Below are positions 13,801 to 25,598 of a stretch of 64,000 bases of DNA, one piece after another. Below the pieces are notes generated by a model. The model was not told the DNA's origin. It saw only the letters and a list, made by a program, of their open reading frames with translations, and did not search any database. The DNA is from Adiantum capillus-veneris (taxonomy: Eukaryota; Streptophyta; Polypodiopsida; Polypodiales; Pteridaceae), in contig CM043958.1 in assembly GCA_014529385.2 (NCBI GenBank), positions 86,101,525 through 86,165,524 on the forward strand, in the 5' to 3' direction. The number at the start of each line of letters is the position of its first letter. The first letter of the stretch is position 1. Position numbers and translations under genes: made by a program.

Positions 13801-14706
13801 GCGAAATCTTTGTGGAATACCATGTTGAAACATGGTCAAAGATCTTCATGTATAGATAGCCTTCTTCTCAAAGGCATTGCAATTTCAAAGAAGAGATGTG
13901 TTTATCGGAATCCAACAAGTGAGGAGTCTACCTTTTTAAGGAGCTTTTGGAACATTGAAGCAAGCATTCCTATTGCAGAAGTAAAGGCGTATGACAAGGT
14001 TCTCTTCAGAGGGGAAATATACAAAGTTGGCTCTGATGTGGTGGTGAAGGTTGATGATATAAATCAACAAGTAGAGGAAAGGGGCCATTGGAAAGCTTGT
14101 ATAACTTCTTTTTTCTCTATGCAGCATCAAGGAAAGTCCATGCTTTTCTTTGCAGGGAGATACTATAAGCAATGCATTGTAGGTGATACTCATTCAGAAC
14201 GATTACTTATTGATACAGTTACAGGAATGAGTGTCCTTGAAAAGATACCGTTGCCCTTCACTTGGGATTGTATTCGCCCAATCTCATCTTTGCTACATAA
14301 GTTTATTCCAATGCCATTATCGCGAGGACATAAGTTCATAGCTTATGAAGTGAAAGACTTAAAGAGAAGGGATAGATTGCTAGAGGAAGGACAATGTGGA
14401 AATGTTCCTTTATGGCTCCAAGAGCATGATATAGTAAAAGTATGCATCGAAAATGGAGGTGTGGAACAATTGAAGCATGCCGTGGTTAGGGAAATAAACT
14501 GTGAGGAAAAAATGGCAAAGCTTGCTATACTAAAGCCTCCTATGCATCAAAGCAATATTTGGAAAGTTCAAATAGAGGAGAATGAATGGAGAAGTTGGGA
14601 TAGTTGTCTGTTTCTGCTCGAAGGTTGGGTTGTAGTGAAGAAGAAGATCACTAAGCTAGGGGAGCGTGATCGTTGGGTACCTATTATATGGCGCTCCAAT
14701 GAATGA
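10857..14706 (+). CDS. Tnp2-type CACTA transposase, two exons
   Basis: Likely the cut-and-paste transposase acting on the element's TIRs in the nucleus. Exon 1 is 10857-12278 (474 codons) and exon 2 is 12355-14706. The 76-bp intron has donor G|GTTAGT and acceptor GTCAG|G and is phase 0; the joined protein is 1257 aa. The N-terminus has two Cys-rich motifs, CSCDYLC (residues 9-15) and CRCSLYC (104-110), which may bind zinc. A CPVCEKPRKCMLSFDYIP block precedes the intron. After it come LHWDGFQ (Asp ~487), SCGAVEILLLN, LTPLVDELEKLYLHGVDV, TGDHPAQCK (Asp ~591) and DVMHTMSLNIFKK (~699), matching the order of conserved blocks in Tnp2/Transposase_21. The catalytic assignment of those Asp residues is inference. 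No stop or frameshift is seen, which is unusual in this window. The start is the first ATG after upstream stops. Confidence 0.82.
12279..12354 (+). other. intron of transposase gene
   Basis: GTTAGT...GTCAG, 76 bp, T-rich towards its 3' end. Splicing keeps the frame (AGG|GGT); unspliced, the frame would end at 12359. Confidence 0.8.
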
Positions 14707-14948
14707 TTATATTTTGTAATTCACTATTTGAACATGTCTAAAATGTGTCAAGTTTACATTTAATTTTGTACCCCACTATTTGAGCATGTATACAACGTGT
14801 CAAGTCTATATTTAATTTTGTAACCCACTACTTAGATATGTCTATATTGACTTAAGTCTCTTTTTTTTAAAGTGATTTAACTTGTTTTTATTGGTGGTTG
14901 TTAATTATTTTTATATGTGTGTGCTTGTTTGACTTTGTTAGGGTAAAT

Positions 14949-16030
14949 ATGAGTTGTCCGCAATCTATTTTAGCTACATTGCTTTCGAAACCTCATGATG
15001 AAGCTCTCAAAGAGTTGAGTGTATGGAGAGCCAATTATGCTGGGAACAAAAGAATTTTAGGAAATCCTACTAGCATCACTACACATGGGGATCCACCTTG
15101 TGCAACTAAATATGATCCAGAGATATATGACCAGGTGTTTAGACCTCCACCTCCCACACATAGAGATGCAGGGAAGCTTTATGGTAGAAATTTTCTTTTG
15201 AAGTATCATCCGGATCAATATAGAGTGTTATACTCTAACTATGGGGAGGTGGGAAAATGGTTTGCAAAAGTTGACTCTATTGGTGACCTTCGAAACAATC
15301 TTGAACGAAAGAGTCAAGTTATGAGCATCATTGGAGACAACATAGGCAAACTCAAAGACATTGTCATAGATGGAGCTTCTTATCCTTGGAAGGAGGAGGA
15401 TATTTATTTATGGTGTATCAAGTCTCTTGCCGCTAAGCGCAAGTATACCAAACGAAAGGCCCACCAATCAACGTCTTCCTCGAGTGGATCTACGGTATGG
15501 TTATTTAATGCATTAATAAAGATATGTTTTTTGTGTGTTTTATACTTACAAGATATTTTTAATGCAAATATAGGCCATAAATAATGATTTACATGATAAG
15601 GATGTTGGGATGCAACATGGAGAATCCAATGACTTGGATAAAGATGATTCTCCTAACAAAATGGTAAGATAGTTAGCATGAATACTTAGTGGATTATTTG
15701 ATGCTTTTTTTCATCTACATTTTATTTTCAATAGGTAGAGAATGCTCACGATGACAATGCTTTGGCAAAGCTTACTGACATGGATACTATTGTGGTAATT
15801 GAAAACAAGATGGAAAAGGAGGCACCAGCTAATGTGAGTCATTGGTTACTACACACTATTCATCTTGAGCTTCTAAATGTGTGTTCTTAAAGTTAAATTT
15901 GTTTATGGTTTATTTATGAAAACTTAGGAAGATGTAGAAGTATATATTCCAAAAATTCCTTGGCAAAATAATGATGAAGAAAATGATGCTTATGAGGTAT
16001 GTTCAAAAGTACTCTCTCTCTCTCTCTCTA

Positions 16031-16121
<91 letters not shown>

Positions 16122-17091
16122 TTCACTCAAATTATGATTATTTTTTATTTAGGAGTATCAAAGATTTATATCAGATGGGAGCTTTGGGGTTGCTTTGGAA
16201 GAAAAAAAATCTTATGAGAGTTCACATGGTGTTGATCATAACCATGTAGAGAACAAGGTTTGAGTTTGAAGTTATGTTGTTTGATGCATAAAATACATTT
16301 TTTGTATTGCTTGATTATTGTGATTGTTTGGTATATAGAAAATGAAAGATAACACTTCAAGTGAATTTTGCGATTCAAACGTAGATCTGCTCTCTAGAAA
16401 AAGTGTGCAAAAAAGAAAGGTATGCTAGTAATATATTTGTGTTGAGTAGCTTGATCGATATTGGATTTTACTTTCTTTTATAAGTTGTTGTGTGTCGTGT
16501 TTTTAAGCTACGAGTAAGCTTCAGGAGCTTCTCAAAAAAAAGGAGAAAGCTTCAAAGGTTTCCAATAACAAAAAGAAAAAGGTAAATTGGTTAAGTTAAG
16601 CTATATAAATGAAATCTTGGTAACTAGGATTAAAACTATATTGTTTTCATGTTTAGGAACTATCAAGTGGATCCAGAGAAGAGAGTATTATTGATGAAAG
16701 CTCCGTTTTAGAAAAAAAGGTGTGTATTTTGTTAGGTGTACTACTTGCACTATACTTTGACTAATACACATAGAGTTTAACTAGATGATGACTGATACTC
16801 TTTGTTATTTTTTTGTAGGCACGAGAGTTATGTGTAAGTGATAAAGAAGCCATTCTAATGAAATGGCTTGGTACTAAGAAGGTTGAAGACATTTATCATC
16901 TTGTAAAACCTACTTATACCGCTCTCAAAAAAACACATTCCTTCTTCAAGAGGAAGGCGGGTGACACCAATTCTTTTACCATGTGTGAGGATTTAGTGAC
17001 TTGGCTCTTAGTGAAGAGCATAGTTTGTATCAATTTTGATAAGGTAGGAGCTTTGTCACTCAAAGATGTGGAGTTGGCAAATGAAGATTGA
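14949..17091 (+). CDS. TnpA-like second protein of CACTA element, nine exons
   Basis: I infer exons 14949-15494, 15574-15663, 15735-15833, 15928-15996, 16153-16257, 16339-16419, 16519-16581, 16657-16719 and 16819-17091. Every intron is GT..AG and every exon length is a multiple of three, so all introns are phase 0 and the product is 462 aa without stops. The N-terminal 182 residues form a globular part beginning MSCPQSILATLLSKP and containing LKYHPDQYRVLYSNYGEV. The middle exons encode short acidic then Lys-rich segments (LQELLKKKEKA). The last exon holds a conserved-looking end (KEAILMKWLGTKKVEDIYHL). It follows the transposase on the same strand and ends 487 bp before the right TIR, the place of TnpA in EnSpm-type elements. 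Homology to any named protein was not recognised; the TnpA role is positional inference. Confidence 0.65.
16012..16109. repeat. (CT)n-(TA)n microsatellite in intron 4
   Basis: A CT tract runs directly into about 75 bp of TA repeats, entirely within the fourth inferred intron of the nine-exon gene. Confidence 0.95.
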
Positions 17092-17394
17092 GATTTGTAT
17101 CTTTGAAACTTCTATGTGTTTGAAAGTGACATTATCTTATTGAACTTTCATATTTGGTTACATGTACCTCTCTTGTTAAGTTGATTAAATCATTTCCTGA
17201 ATCACTTAAAGATTTGACTTAGCATACATTCTACTAGTTTAGATTTTCTATATGTCTACCGAGTTTAAATTTTCTAGGTCATTAACTAGTTTAGATTTAC
17301 TTGGTGACTTATTAGTTTGGATTTGCTACATGATTAATTAGTTTGACACACTAAGGTCAAACTAGCAAGTGTAAAGAGTTTCTAGTTAGATCTA

Positions 17395-17530
17395 GAAACT
17401 TAGTTACTATATGGTAGTACCATTTGCCATATAGTAACAAACTTACTAGATTGACCAACTAGAAACTGTCTCACAGTTGCTAGTTTGCACTTTTACTAGT
17501 TGTGTGTATTCAAACTAGTGAATCATCTAG
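17395..17530 (+). repeat. right subterminal repeats of CACTA element
   Basis: Contains agttactatatggtag, ccatatagtaac, and several ctagtttg/ctagttg units in both orientations. They are related to the actatatagtaac and tgctagttgg blocks at the left end. Confidence 0.65.
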
Positions 17531-17544
17531 CAAATTTATATTTT

Positions 17545-17578
17545 TTTCTATATGGTAACATGTCAAAAGCTCCTTGTG
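17545..17578 (-). repeat. right terminal inverted repeat of CACTA element
   Basis: Exact reverse complement of 3061-3094, ending ...gctccttgtg, followed by the target-site copy aga at 17579-17581. Confidence 0.95.
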
Positions 17579-17830
17579 AGAAGATGTCACTAGTGTCTCC
17601 ACCCCAAAAAAAAAGCTGGAAGCAAATGCTTACACCTCTACGTGGTGCATGTCTCTTTTGGATCCAAAGTTTCAAGTACATGGGAAAGCTTCTAACATAG
17701 AGGTTATGTAGGAATTGAAGAAGTTCTTCCAGCAATTGTTGCAAAGGGATGAAGGGAAGGAATAATTCTATCAAAGAGTGGATTATGCTAGCCAGGAAGG
17801 GTCCTTCAACAATGCTTGGCACATTATTAT
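17579..17830 (+). pseudogene. hAT transposase remnant, continuation after CACTA insertion
   Basis: Resumes the duplicated hAT segment with gatgtcactagtgtctccac, in the frame that reads MSLVSPP at 2875. Further on it encodes LDPKFQVHGKASNIEVM and ELKKFFQQLLQRDEGKE, consistent with the C-terminal part of DUF659 transposases. It contains stops and an A-run, and fades out near 17830. Confidence 0.65.
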
Positions 17831-19166
17831 GTGTGTGTGTGTTTGGGGTCGGGGGGGGGGGAGTTGCAACCAATTGGTGATGCGAGGGTGCTTTTTGTCA
17901 CATCATCAAGTGGGAGCTACATAAGTAGTTGGTATGACTTTGAATTTGTGCACTCCAAGTGCAAGAATCACCTAAACCCTACCCATGTTGTGCACCTAGT
18001 GTATGTGTTGCCCCCCCCCCCCCCCCCCCCAAAAAAAAAAAAAAGATTAATCAAATACACTTGAAACTGATAAGAATAGAGTAAGTATTGGATTTATAAG
18101 TAGGTTGCAATTACAATGAAATGTATGAGTGCCAAAAGTCTTCACAATCATAAATGCCTTTACATTCATATTTTTCATTCAAGATATCTTCTATCTCAAC
18201 CATTTCATCAACACGCAGGGAAAGGGGGCCATACTTGACTCAAATCTACCTAATTTTAGCTCCAGCTCTACAACTCTTGCCTGACTCTGCACCTACACTG
18301 TTTTCGCGGTCTTCCCTTGGGTTGCCAAAGTGGCCCCTTGGGAGGCCATCACAACAATTTGTTTCTGCTCCTATGGCAAGAGCACGATGGGCCTCTTTCT
18401 AGCAGGTGGTTTTGTCTCTTGAAGATGTACTTGGGCCCTCTCTTTGGTGCGACCCAGACCCACCCCTGCATTGTGTAGACAATCGCCCCAATTAACATGC
18501 TTGATGTTCTAAACAAAGGTCCAGTGGATGAAATACATGGCCATTTGGTTGTTGTTTGGCATGATATTCTCCTTTTGGATAAATCATAGCAGGAGGGCCC
18601 CCTTGTGCTAAAGGTCGCAGAGGTTGAAAGAAGGCACTGTTTCATTTGCCCATCCAGAGATCCAAAATAGTCTATCATGCACAAGATATGGCAGGCACAA
18701 CTTCTTTACCACCTTGACAGACAAGGGTTTTCCCCCAAGGGCCCCTTGGGGGCTCACTAGGCCCTCAAAAATGATAATAAGCTTTGTGTATTGTAGTGCA
18801 TGCTTTCATCCTTTAGGATGCAATGTGACTCCACATGCTCTGTGTTGGCTTCCACATCTAGCACAAATGGGGCTATGTCCATTTCTTGTCAAGACTTAAA
18901 GGTACAAACATCAAACAATGTTTTGATTTAAACATAAGTACAATGGCTACCTAATGGCTCTACCACTTTTGTTTTTCATTACATAGAATCTCCCCAAGAT
19001 CCTTTAGCATCTCCAATTAGCATGTCCATGCACATCACCATTTAAAACCAACCTTAATGAGTAGCATTTGAACTCATCACGTACATACTATGAAACTCAA
19101 CCTAAACCACTAGGCTATTCGTCTTGGCTGCCCTTAGGGCTCCCTTAAGCACTAAAAAAAACAAAT

Positions 19167-19210
<44 letters not shown>

Positions 19211-20284
19211 TCCTTTCGCTTTTTTTCTCCCACCCTTCCCTTTTCCCTGCCCCCCCCCCCCCCCCCCCCCTCTTCCCCTCCCAAACTAATTAATTAATGG
19301 TTTGTGAAAAAGTCGTTTTGGCTACCTACTCACCCCACCATACAAATACCTAAAATAAACAAAGCAAGTATACAACTTACAAGCGATACAAAATCAAAAA
19401 TTTGCAAGCACACAAATGATAGAGAATGTTGCAAGATGATTTATATTGATTTTTGAAAGATCATCATATAAATTACAAATTTGGGGACTCGCTAGAGACT
19501 ACAAAAATGGGATCTTCATTACAATACAAGGCTAGCAAAGCTCAATCGTTTTCAGGCAAGCCCACCATCTCAAGTATGCAATGGCCCATCCGCTTAAGGC
19601 CATCTAAATAGGTCAACTAGCCATTTACATCCTTGCACTTGCCATGCTCATTTGCAACCAAGCACAACGTAGGAGCTTGCTGAAATCTGAAGAAGAGGCC
19701 CCAAAAGTTAGTATCCTCATTTGCAAGTAAGAACTTTAGCAACGCCTCAATGAACTTGCACACAATGTACACATCTTGAGATTATGTGTACATTGGAGGG
19801 TTTGTAGGTATGCATTCAGGGGCTACCACCAACAGTGGTGAAGCCACGTAGCTCATGTTGAGGGCAATAGGTCCGTCACCTTCAAGAAAGTCTTACATGC
19901 AAAAAAAGAGTTGTGTCATAAATCTTGGTAAGCCCCTGACCATTGGCTCAAGGGATTTTTCAACTTGGCACTTGGCAAAGAATCATGTAGCATTCAAAGG
20001 TAAGTTGTCCTTCCTTGAGGACTTCAATTTCTCTTGAAGCCTTAGATAACCTGGCAACAATGGCTATGCATGTTTCTTGGTACAGGTGATTGACCAATTT
20101 TTTTGTATGTCATTTGTTCAGCAACAAAGGAGCCATGAATTAATTCCTCTCAAGCCTGATATAGGCTCATGCATACACACTCTTCCACAAAGTGATGCTC
20201 CACTTTTTTCACCTTGCTAGTGCCATCCATCACAAGAAGTTTTGGACAGCTCCTCACAATAATTCTCACATTGTGACTTACCTC
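17831..20284. other. no recognisable gene; homopolymer tracts
   Basis: Contains G10 at about 17851-17860 and C20-A14 at 18011-18044. The minus-strand open frame at 18349-18684 has no motif I recognise. No family could be assigned. Confidence 0.45.
19168..19270. repeat. long poly-C tracts
   Basis: C41 at 19168-19208 and C21 at 19250-19270, separated by a pyrimidine-rich spacer. Long mononucleotide runs are prone to length errors in assemblies. Confidence 0.95.
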
Positions 20285-20450
20285 AACATCACGAGCTTCT
20301 GTGAGGGAGGCACCGCATACCTAGCTAGGTACGATTGGGGGAAGGGGACCGCCGACCTGGTTGGGGGGGGGGGGGGGGGGCAGTGGTCCCCGGCCGCCAA
20401 TCGTACCTAGCTAGGTATGTGGTGCCTCTCGAGCAGAAGCTCATGATGTT
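20285..20450. repeat. foldback (54-bp inverted arms, G-rich loop)
   Basis: The left arm 20285-20338 (aacatcacgagcttctg...) pairs with the right arm 20397-20450 with about six mismatches, including gcatacctagctaggtacga. The 58-bp loop contains an 18-base G run (about 20363-20380). No clear target duplication flanks it, so it is either a MITE-like remnant or a simple inverted duplication. Confidence 0.85.
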
Positions 20451-21269
20451 ATGCATTGTATGAAAAACACTGAAAAAGCCTTTATTTTCCTACATGAGAA
20501 AATTTCTAAATCTTCTTGTGCATGATGTGGGTATAGCCCAACCGCATCAAAAAGTAGGACTGTCAATCCGAATGGAGGGAATACTTTGAAATCTCACAAG
20601 GAAAATGAATTATAAGAAACAAGAGTGGTTTCATCTATTTTTTTTTTCCTAGATTACTACAAGAGTAAGAAACACAACTCGGTGTGAATTAAAACAATGC
20701 AAAGTAATTTCTATCAGCCTCGTCCCTCTAGCATACCCCTTTGGGTATTGTTGTCAAGCGGATCATAACCTTGCAAAATAGCTATCTACCTACTCTACAT
20801 ACCACCCATATGAAGGTAGGAAATGCACCTAAGCGGATCAAACAAGCATACGGGCACACATAGGGATTTTACAAAATTATTGAACAAGTTTTTAAAGCTA
20901 AGGTGTAGAGAATTATTTAACAATGCACTCAACACTATGGAAGATGAGAGAGAATGAGAGAGAGGCTTATTGAGAGTGAGAGACACAGGGAAAGAGAGAG
21001 AGCTACTAGAGAGAGTACAGCGTGCATGAGGGAGAATGATCCACATCGTGTATCATCCGATAATGTATTGGACAAAAGCATCGGATTTTTTAATTTATAG
21101 GGATATTATATATATATATACATAGATGACACATAAAAAATATACGTTGAAGACGTGTATAGTTTGAAATTTGTGGTTTTCTTATTTTATTTTATTTTGT
21201 TTTGAATATTTCAATCAAATTAATGCAACGTACTTTTTGTCTAATGTAATTTTGAGTGTGATGTTATTA

Positions 21270-22300
21270 TAAAGAAGGGCTATGGACTTTGTGATTTTTC
21301 CCCTAGCAAAACATTCATTGGTACAAAGTGGGTTATCAAATTAAAATATAAACATGATGATAGGGATGACTGCTCTAAGGCAAGTCTTGTGGCAAAACGT
21401 ATGCTCAAGAAAAGGGGGTTGATTTTTATAAGACTTTTATCCTTACTTGCCACATGGCTACCGTTGGTAGCATGTGAATTTGGCAGCTCATAATGGTTGG
21501 AGTATACATTTGTCTAACACTAAGATCCCACTTTTAAATGGTGACTTGCATGAGGAAATTTATTTAGTGCAGTCTTGTGGTTCTGCTCAAAAAGGGCAAA
21601 AGAACAAGGTGTGCAAGTTGAAAAAGGCTTTGCATCATTTAAATCAATATCCACATGTTTGGTGTGAGGAGATGCATGCTTCTTAGGCTAGATATTGTTT
21701 TGAAAATAGTCCAATTGAAAGCTTTTGATAGGTCAAGCATGTGACATACTTTTGATCATTGTTCTCTAGGTTGATGACATCTTGATCTTGGGACAAATGA
21801 GGGATATATTGTGGATTTGAAGGTTGATTTGATTGCCTCTATTGAAATTTGAGATTTGGGCCTTTTGCATCATTATTTGGGCGCACAATTTAAGTACTGT
21901 GATGGAGGTATCACATTTGTGACAAACAAAGTACATTAAGACATTATTGCTTACTTCAGTATTGAAGATTGCAAGTCTATTGCTACTTCCAAAATAACAA
22001 GTTTCAATTTTACTCTTCATAATGCTAAAAATCACTTCAATTTCACTCTCTATATGCAAGCTATTAGATTCTTGATTCATCTTTTGCATTACTCTTCATA
22101 ATGCTGCAAATCACTTCAATTTCACTCTCTATATGGAAGCTATTGGATTCTTGATTTATCTTTGCATTACAAGACTTGATGTTCTGTATATAGTCTTATA
22201 GGTGAGCAATTTTTTCATAGCCCAAGGTCTAAGCATTGGAAGGTCATTGACTGGTCCTTTGGCTACTTAAGTGGCACTTTATTGCTTTAGGGTCCCCATT
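21270..22300 (+). pseudogene. Copia reverse transcriptase / RNase H remnant
   Basis: Plus-strand frames broken by many stops still show the Copia RT order: IGTKWVIKLKYKHDD, KASLVAKRM, LAAHNGWSIHLSNTK, LLNGDLHEEIYLVQS, VDDILILG (the YVDD-type catalytic turn), DLGLLHHYLGAQFKYCDGGI, then PKHWKVI and GYLSGTLL before RNase H. It is far more decayed than the element at 48988-54166 and is truncated at its 5' side. Confidence 0.8.
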
Positions 22301-23026
22301 TGTTAAGGCATTGGATCCCCATTTGTAGGATGTAATGATGTGCACGGGTGCTTTGTTGGTTAAATTGTGTTTTTTTTGCACTTAGTTTGAGTCAAAATAT
22401 TATTATATGCCCAATCTAAGATACCTTGTCATTTTCCTTTAGTCAATGGATTGTTAAATTATAACTTTTATGCCAAAATATTATTACAAAGCTCTAAGAT
22501 TTTTTTTTCCCAAACACTTTTTCATATTGTATATCGTTTTTGCAACAAAAAACAAAACCTTCATATTTTGCTTGTGATCTTGGCATTTACTTTCTTCATA
22601 AAGCATGTGGCTCTTGAATATGGCAAGTTTCTTGTCAGGCAGAGAGCCCTTTAGCATCGCACCGTGTCCATAATCCTACTAACAACTATGGATTGTGTAC
22701 ATAATATCCATAATGTTTTGTGAACGTCATGTTGGTTCCTTGCCAAATATAATGTTAGTCTCCTGCAATATTCTCTAGCATGACACACACATATTCAAGA
22801 CCCACAGAGGCTTGCCTTCACAAGTTCCTAAGTAAATCAAGCAAACTTGTGCACTCTACACGTGGTCATGGGAGTGATTAGAATCTCTTACATTGTCAAT
22901 TAGGTCATTTTTAGGTTAATTTGTGATAGGGGGAATGTGTACACCCTTTGTGATAGCGGATAATTGTGTCTACCTCACATATGTTTTCAAGGGAAAATTG
23001 TGTGAGTGCTCTATGTGCAACAAAAC

Positions 23027-23260
23027 TAACAGGGGGATTGTTGGGATGCACGACTAGTTGCATCTTGTGTGTGAACCTCATTTCCATGTCATGTGCATAT
23101 GTGTCAATAAATGTAATCAAGTCCATGTGTACATGTGATGTGGACAACCTTGGTCAACCTAAGAGGTGGCATGCTTAGAATGTGCCATGTTATGTATTCT
23201 GCATTTATGCCACCTAGTTGTACTCTCTCTAGTTCTACAATAGAGAAACCTTTGTACCAG
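23027..23260 (+). mobile_element. polypurine tract and 3' LTR of the 21-kb Copia remnant
   Basis: A purine run (acagggggat) is followed directly by tgttgggatgcacg at 23039, a typical PPT/3' LTR junction. It lies about 0.75 kb downstream of the RNase H remnant on the same strand. The LTR end near 23260 is not precisely defined and no matching 5' LTR is in the window. Confidence 0.5.
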
Positions 23261-24865
23261 TGTTAGAAAAAAACGGGGGTCTAGTGTATTTTAACCGGAG
23301 AAAATGATAAAATCTTGATAAGATTTTAGCTTGCCTTTATGAAAACCGGTAAATTTACACAAGTTTTAGTGTAATTACCGGCAAAAGCTTCAAATTTTGA
23401 CTTGAAAACCGGGAGAATTTCAAGTTTCCCCTTATTTTTGTTTGGTTCGGAAAAATGTATTTTTCTAGCCCTGCTTTGTACACACAACATAATGCATTAA
23501 TCTATTCTCTATTTTCAAGCAACTTTTTGATTAAGTTTGTGCATATTGTTATCTTAACTCTTAGTTATGTATTACCCAAGAACAGCTTATTAGATTTTCC
23601 GTCTTCAATTCATATCACATGGTGGGTGCTGAAGATATACATCTCATGCTTACAAACGGGTTTCTATTTCCCCTTATAAATGTGAGACATATCCAAAATT
23701 TCACAAAGACCAAGATTTCTATTGGATGGATGGTTAGATGGTGGTGGCTTTCAGATATATCTTTGACAATGGTACATGGAAGATCCAAAAGGGCGCATTG
23801 ATTTTGCAAGGTGATTCAAGTGTGGCACTCTTTAATTATTATATATTACATGGTGCCAAGCACTTCTTTGTGACATAGCTAGTTGGGCCATATGAGCCAC
23901 AACAAAATGAAGTTACTTTCTCATCTAGTTTATACACCTATGTTCAAATTTTCATGATATTAAAGTGCATAAGCATTGTGTCTAAACCATCCCATACAAG
24001 CTTATTGTACGAGATTAAAGTTGAGAAACTAGATCTAGTGCATTTAGTTGTGTGCATGCCTAGGTCAACCACATCACTAGGTGTTGTTGTGTAGAGTCGA
24101 TGTATATAATTACCTTCATAGATGGTGATAAAGTTTAGGCATATCCTATGGCTCATAAGCATGATGCATATTGTGTAGTTCCAAGCTGGTTTTCTCTCAT
24201 TTAGAATCAATGAAGCAGATAGCCTAAGTGCTTAAGGATTGATGATTGCAAAGAATATAGATACAATGTTTGGAGTCTTACCATAGCTCGAGAGAGATTT
24301 TTCGAGCAAACTAAAACCCGAGCAAAAATTGGGAACCCGTGTCAAAGAATTCAACCCATCTCTTGCTCTGAACCCATCACATCAACAATAGTTGAGTACC
24401 TAGCAATGTTCCAAAAGAGAATGAAGCAACTCCTCTAGGTTGAGCTCCAACTTGGAACCACACGACTCCACTCCATACTTGCCCCACAAAGATTCCCACC
24501 ACTGTTGGCAGTTATATCCTTTCCAAATTGGAGGGGATCAAAGCCATAGTCATCGGGAAGCAATCCGTCAAGCCATTCAAGATCGACAAGGTTGTCACCT
24601 CCCCTGACCCCAGGAAGCCACGACTTCTTTCCAGAGGGGAGGGACCGAGCATAGACCTACGTGGCCATGAAAATGCCATTGGAGGGGGTGAAGGACGGGC
24701 AGGGGCAAGACTTCAAGGAAAAAGATGTTCATGAAAAGAACAGACATAGGGTGGCATTGTGCAAAGAAGAGATGGATGAAGAGCTTGCTACAGCGGCCAC
24801 AATAACTACACACAAAAACAAACTTGTCAACTACCTTTCCTCACTCTTTCACCTACGAGTAAACT

Positions 24866-24868
<3 letters not shown>
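23261..24868. other. no recognisable gene
   Basis: Short frames only. Nothing with conserved motifs on either strand. Confidence 0.45.
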
Positions 24869-24899
<31 letters not shown>

Positions 24900-24935
24900 C
24901 ACCTTTGGCCTTAGCTAGCAGGCCTCAGCCAGGGA

Positions 24936-24972
<37 letters not shown>

Positions 24973-24994
24973 CACCTTTGGCCTTAGCTAGCAG

Positions 24995-25044
<50 letters not shown>

Positions 25045-25084
25045 CACCTTTGGCCTTAGCTAGCAGGCCTCAGTCAGGGATGGA

Positions 25085-25161
<77 letters not shown>

Positions 25162-25165
25162 GGGT
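24869..25165 (+). repeat. (CT)n minisatellite, three variant units
   Basis: Blocks of cacacctttggccttagcta plus variable tails (ending agggatggca or similar) alternate with CT tracts at about 24869-24898, 24941-24970, 24999-25042 and 25088-25160. It lies upstream of the ORF1-like gene. Confidence 0.92.
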
Positions 25166-25279
25166 TTCGCCAAGGATCTGCTGCCGCAACTCCCCGCTAG
25201 GCGCAGGGCAGCGCCTTGTGGGGGGGTTACGTTCTAGCTTCTGCCCCCCTCACGCCAGCACAAACAGTGTCGGCCCCGC

Positions 25280-25440
25280 TCTGTCGTCCTCGGCACTCTG
25301 CCCAGCCCGTCGAGCAGCACACAGGCCTTCAGCAGCGACAGCAGGTCACCGACAGCCTGTTCGAAGTTGCGGCCTCTGTCATCCTCGGCCCTCTGCCCAG
25401 CCCGTCGAGCACCACACACGCCCTCAGCAGCGGCAGCAGA
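25280..25440 (+). repeat. tandem duplication in 5' leader of ORF1-like gene
   Basis: A ~61-bp block with tctgcccagcccgtcgagca occurs at about 25281 and 25377 (96-bp spacing) with a few substitutions. It is GC-rich compared with the surrounding DNA. Confidence 0.8.
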
Positions 25441-25598
25441 GCACGAACAGCAGCAGCCACGGTCTCTATCGTCCTCGGCAAACCCTGTCCACTGACTCAA
25501 CCCACCGTCTTGGACCTCAATCACTTAATCTTAATCTCTTCATTTCTGGGTTACGTCTTTTGACCTGCAGGCACCAGTTCGCACGCAGTTTTGCAACA

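Noticed and set aside
18349-18684. 111-aa minus-strand frame
   Set aside because: No recognised motifs, no splice support, and decayed surroundings.
24978-25598. N-terminal extension of the ORF1-like frame
   Set aside because: It translates CT tracts and a duplicated GC-rich leader; the ATG at 25599 gives a normal start for the family.
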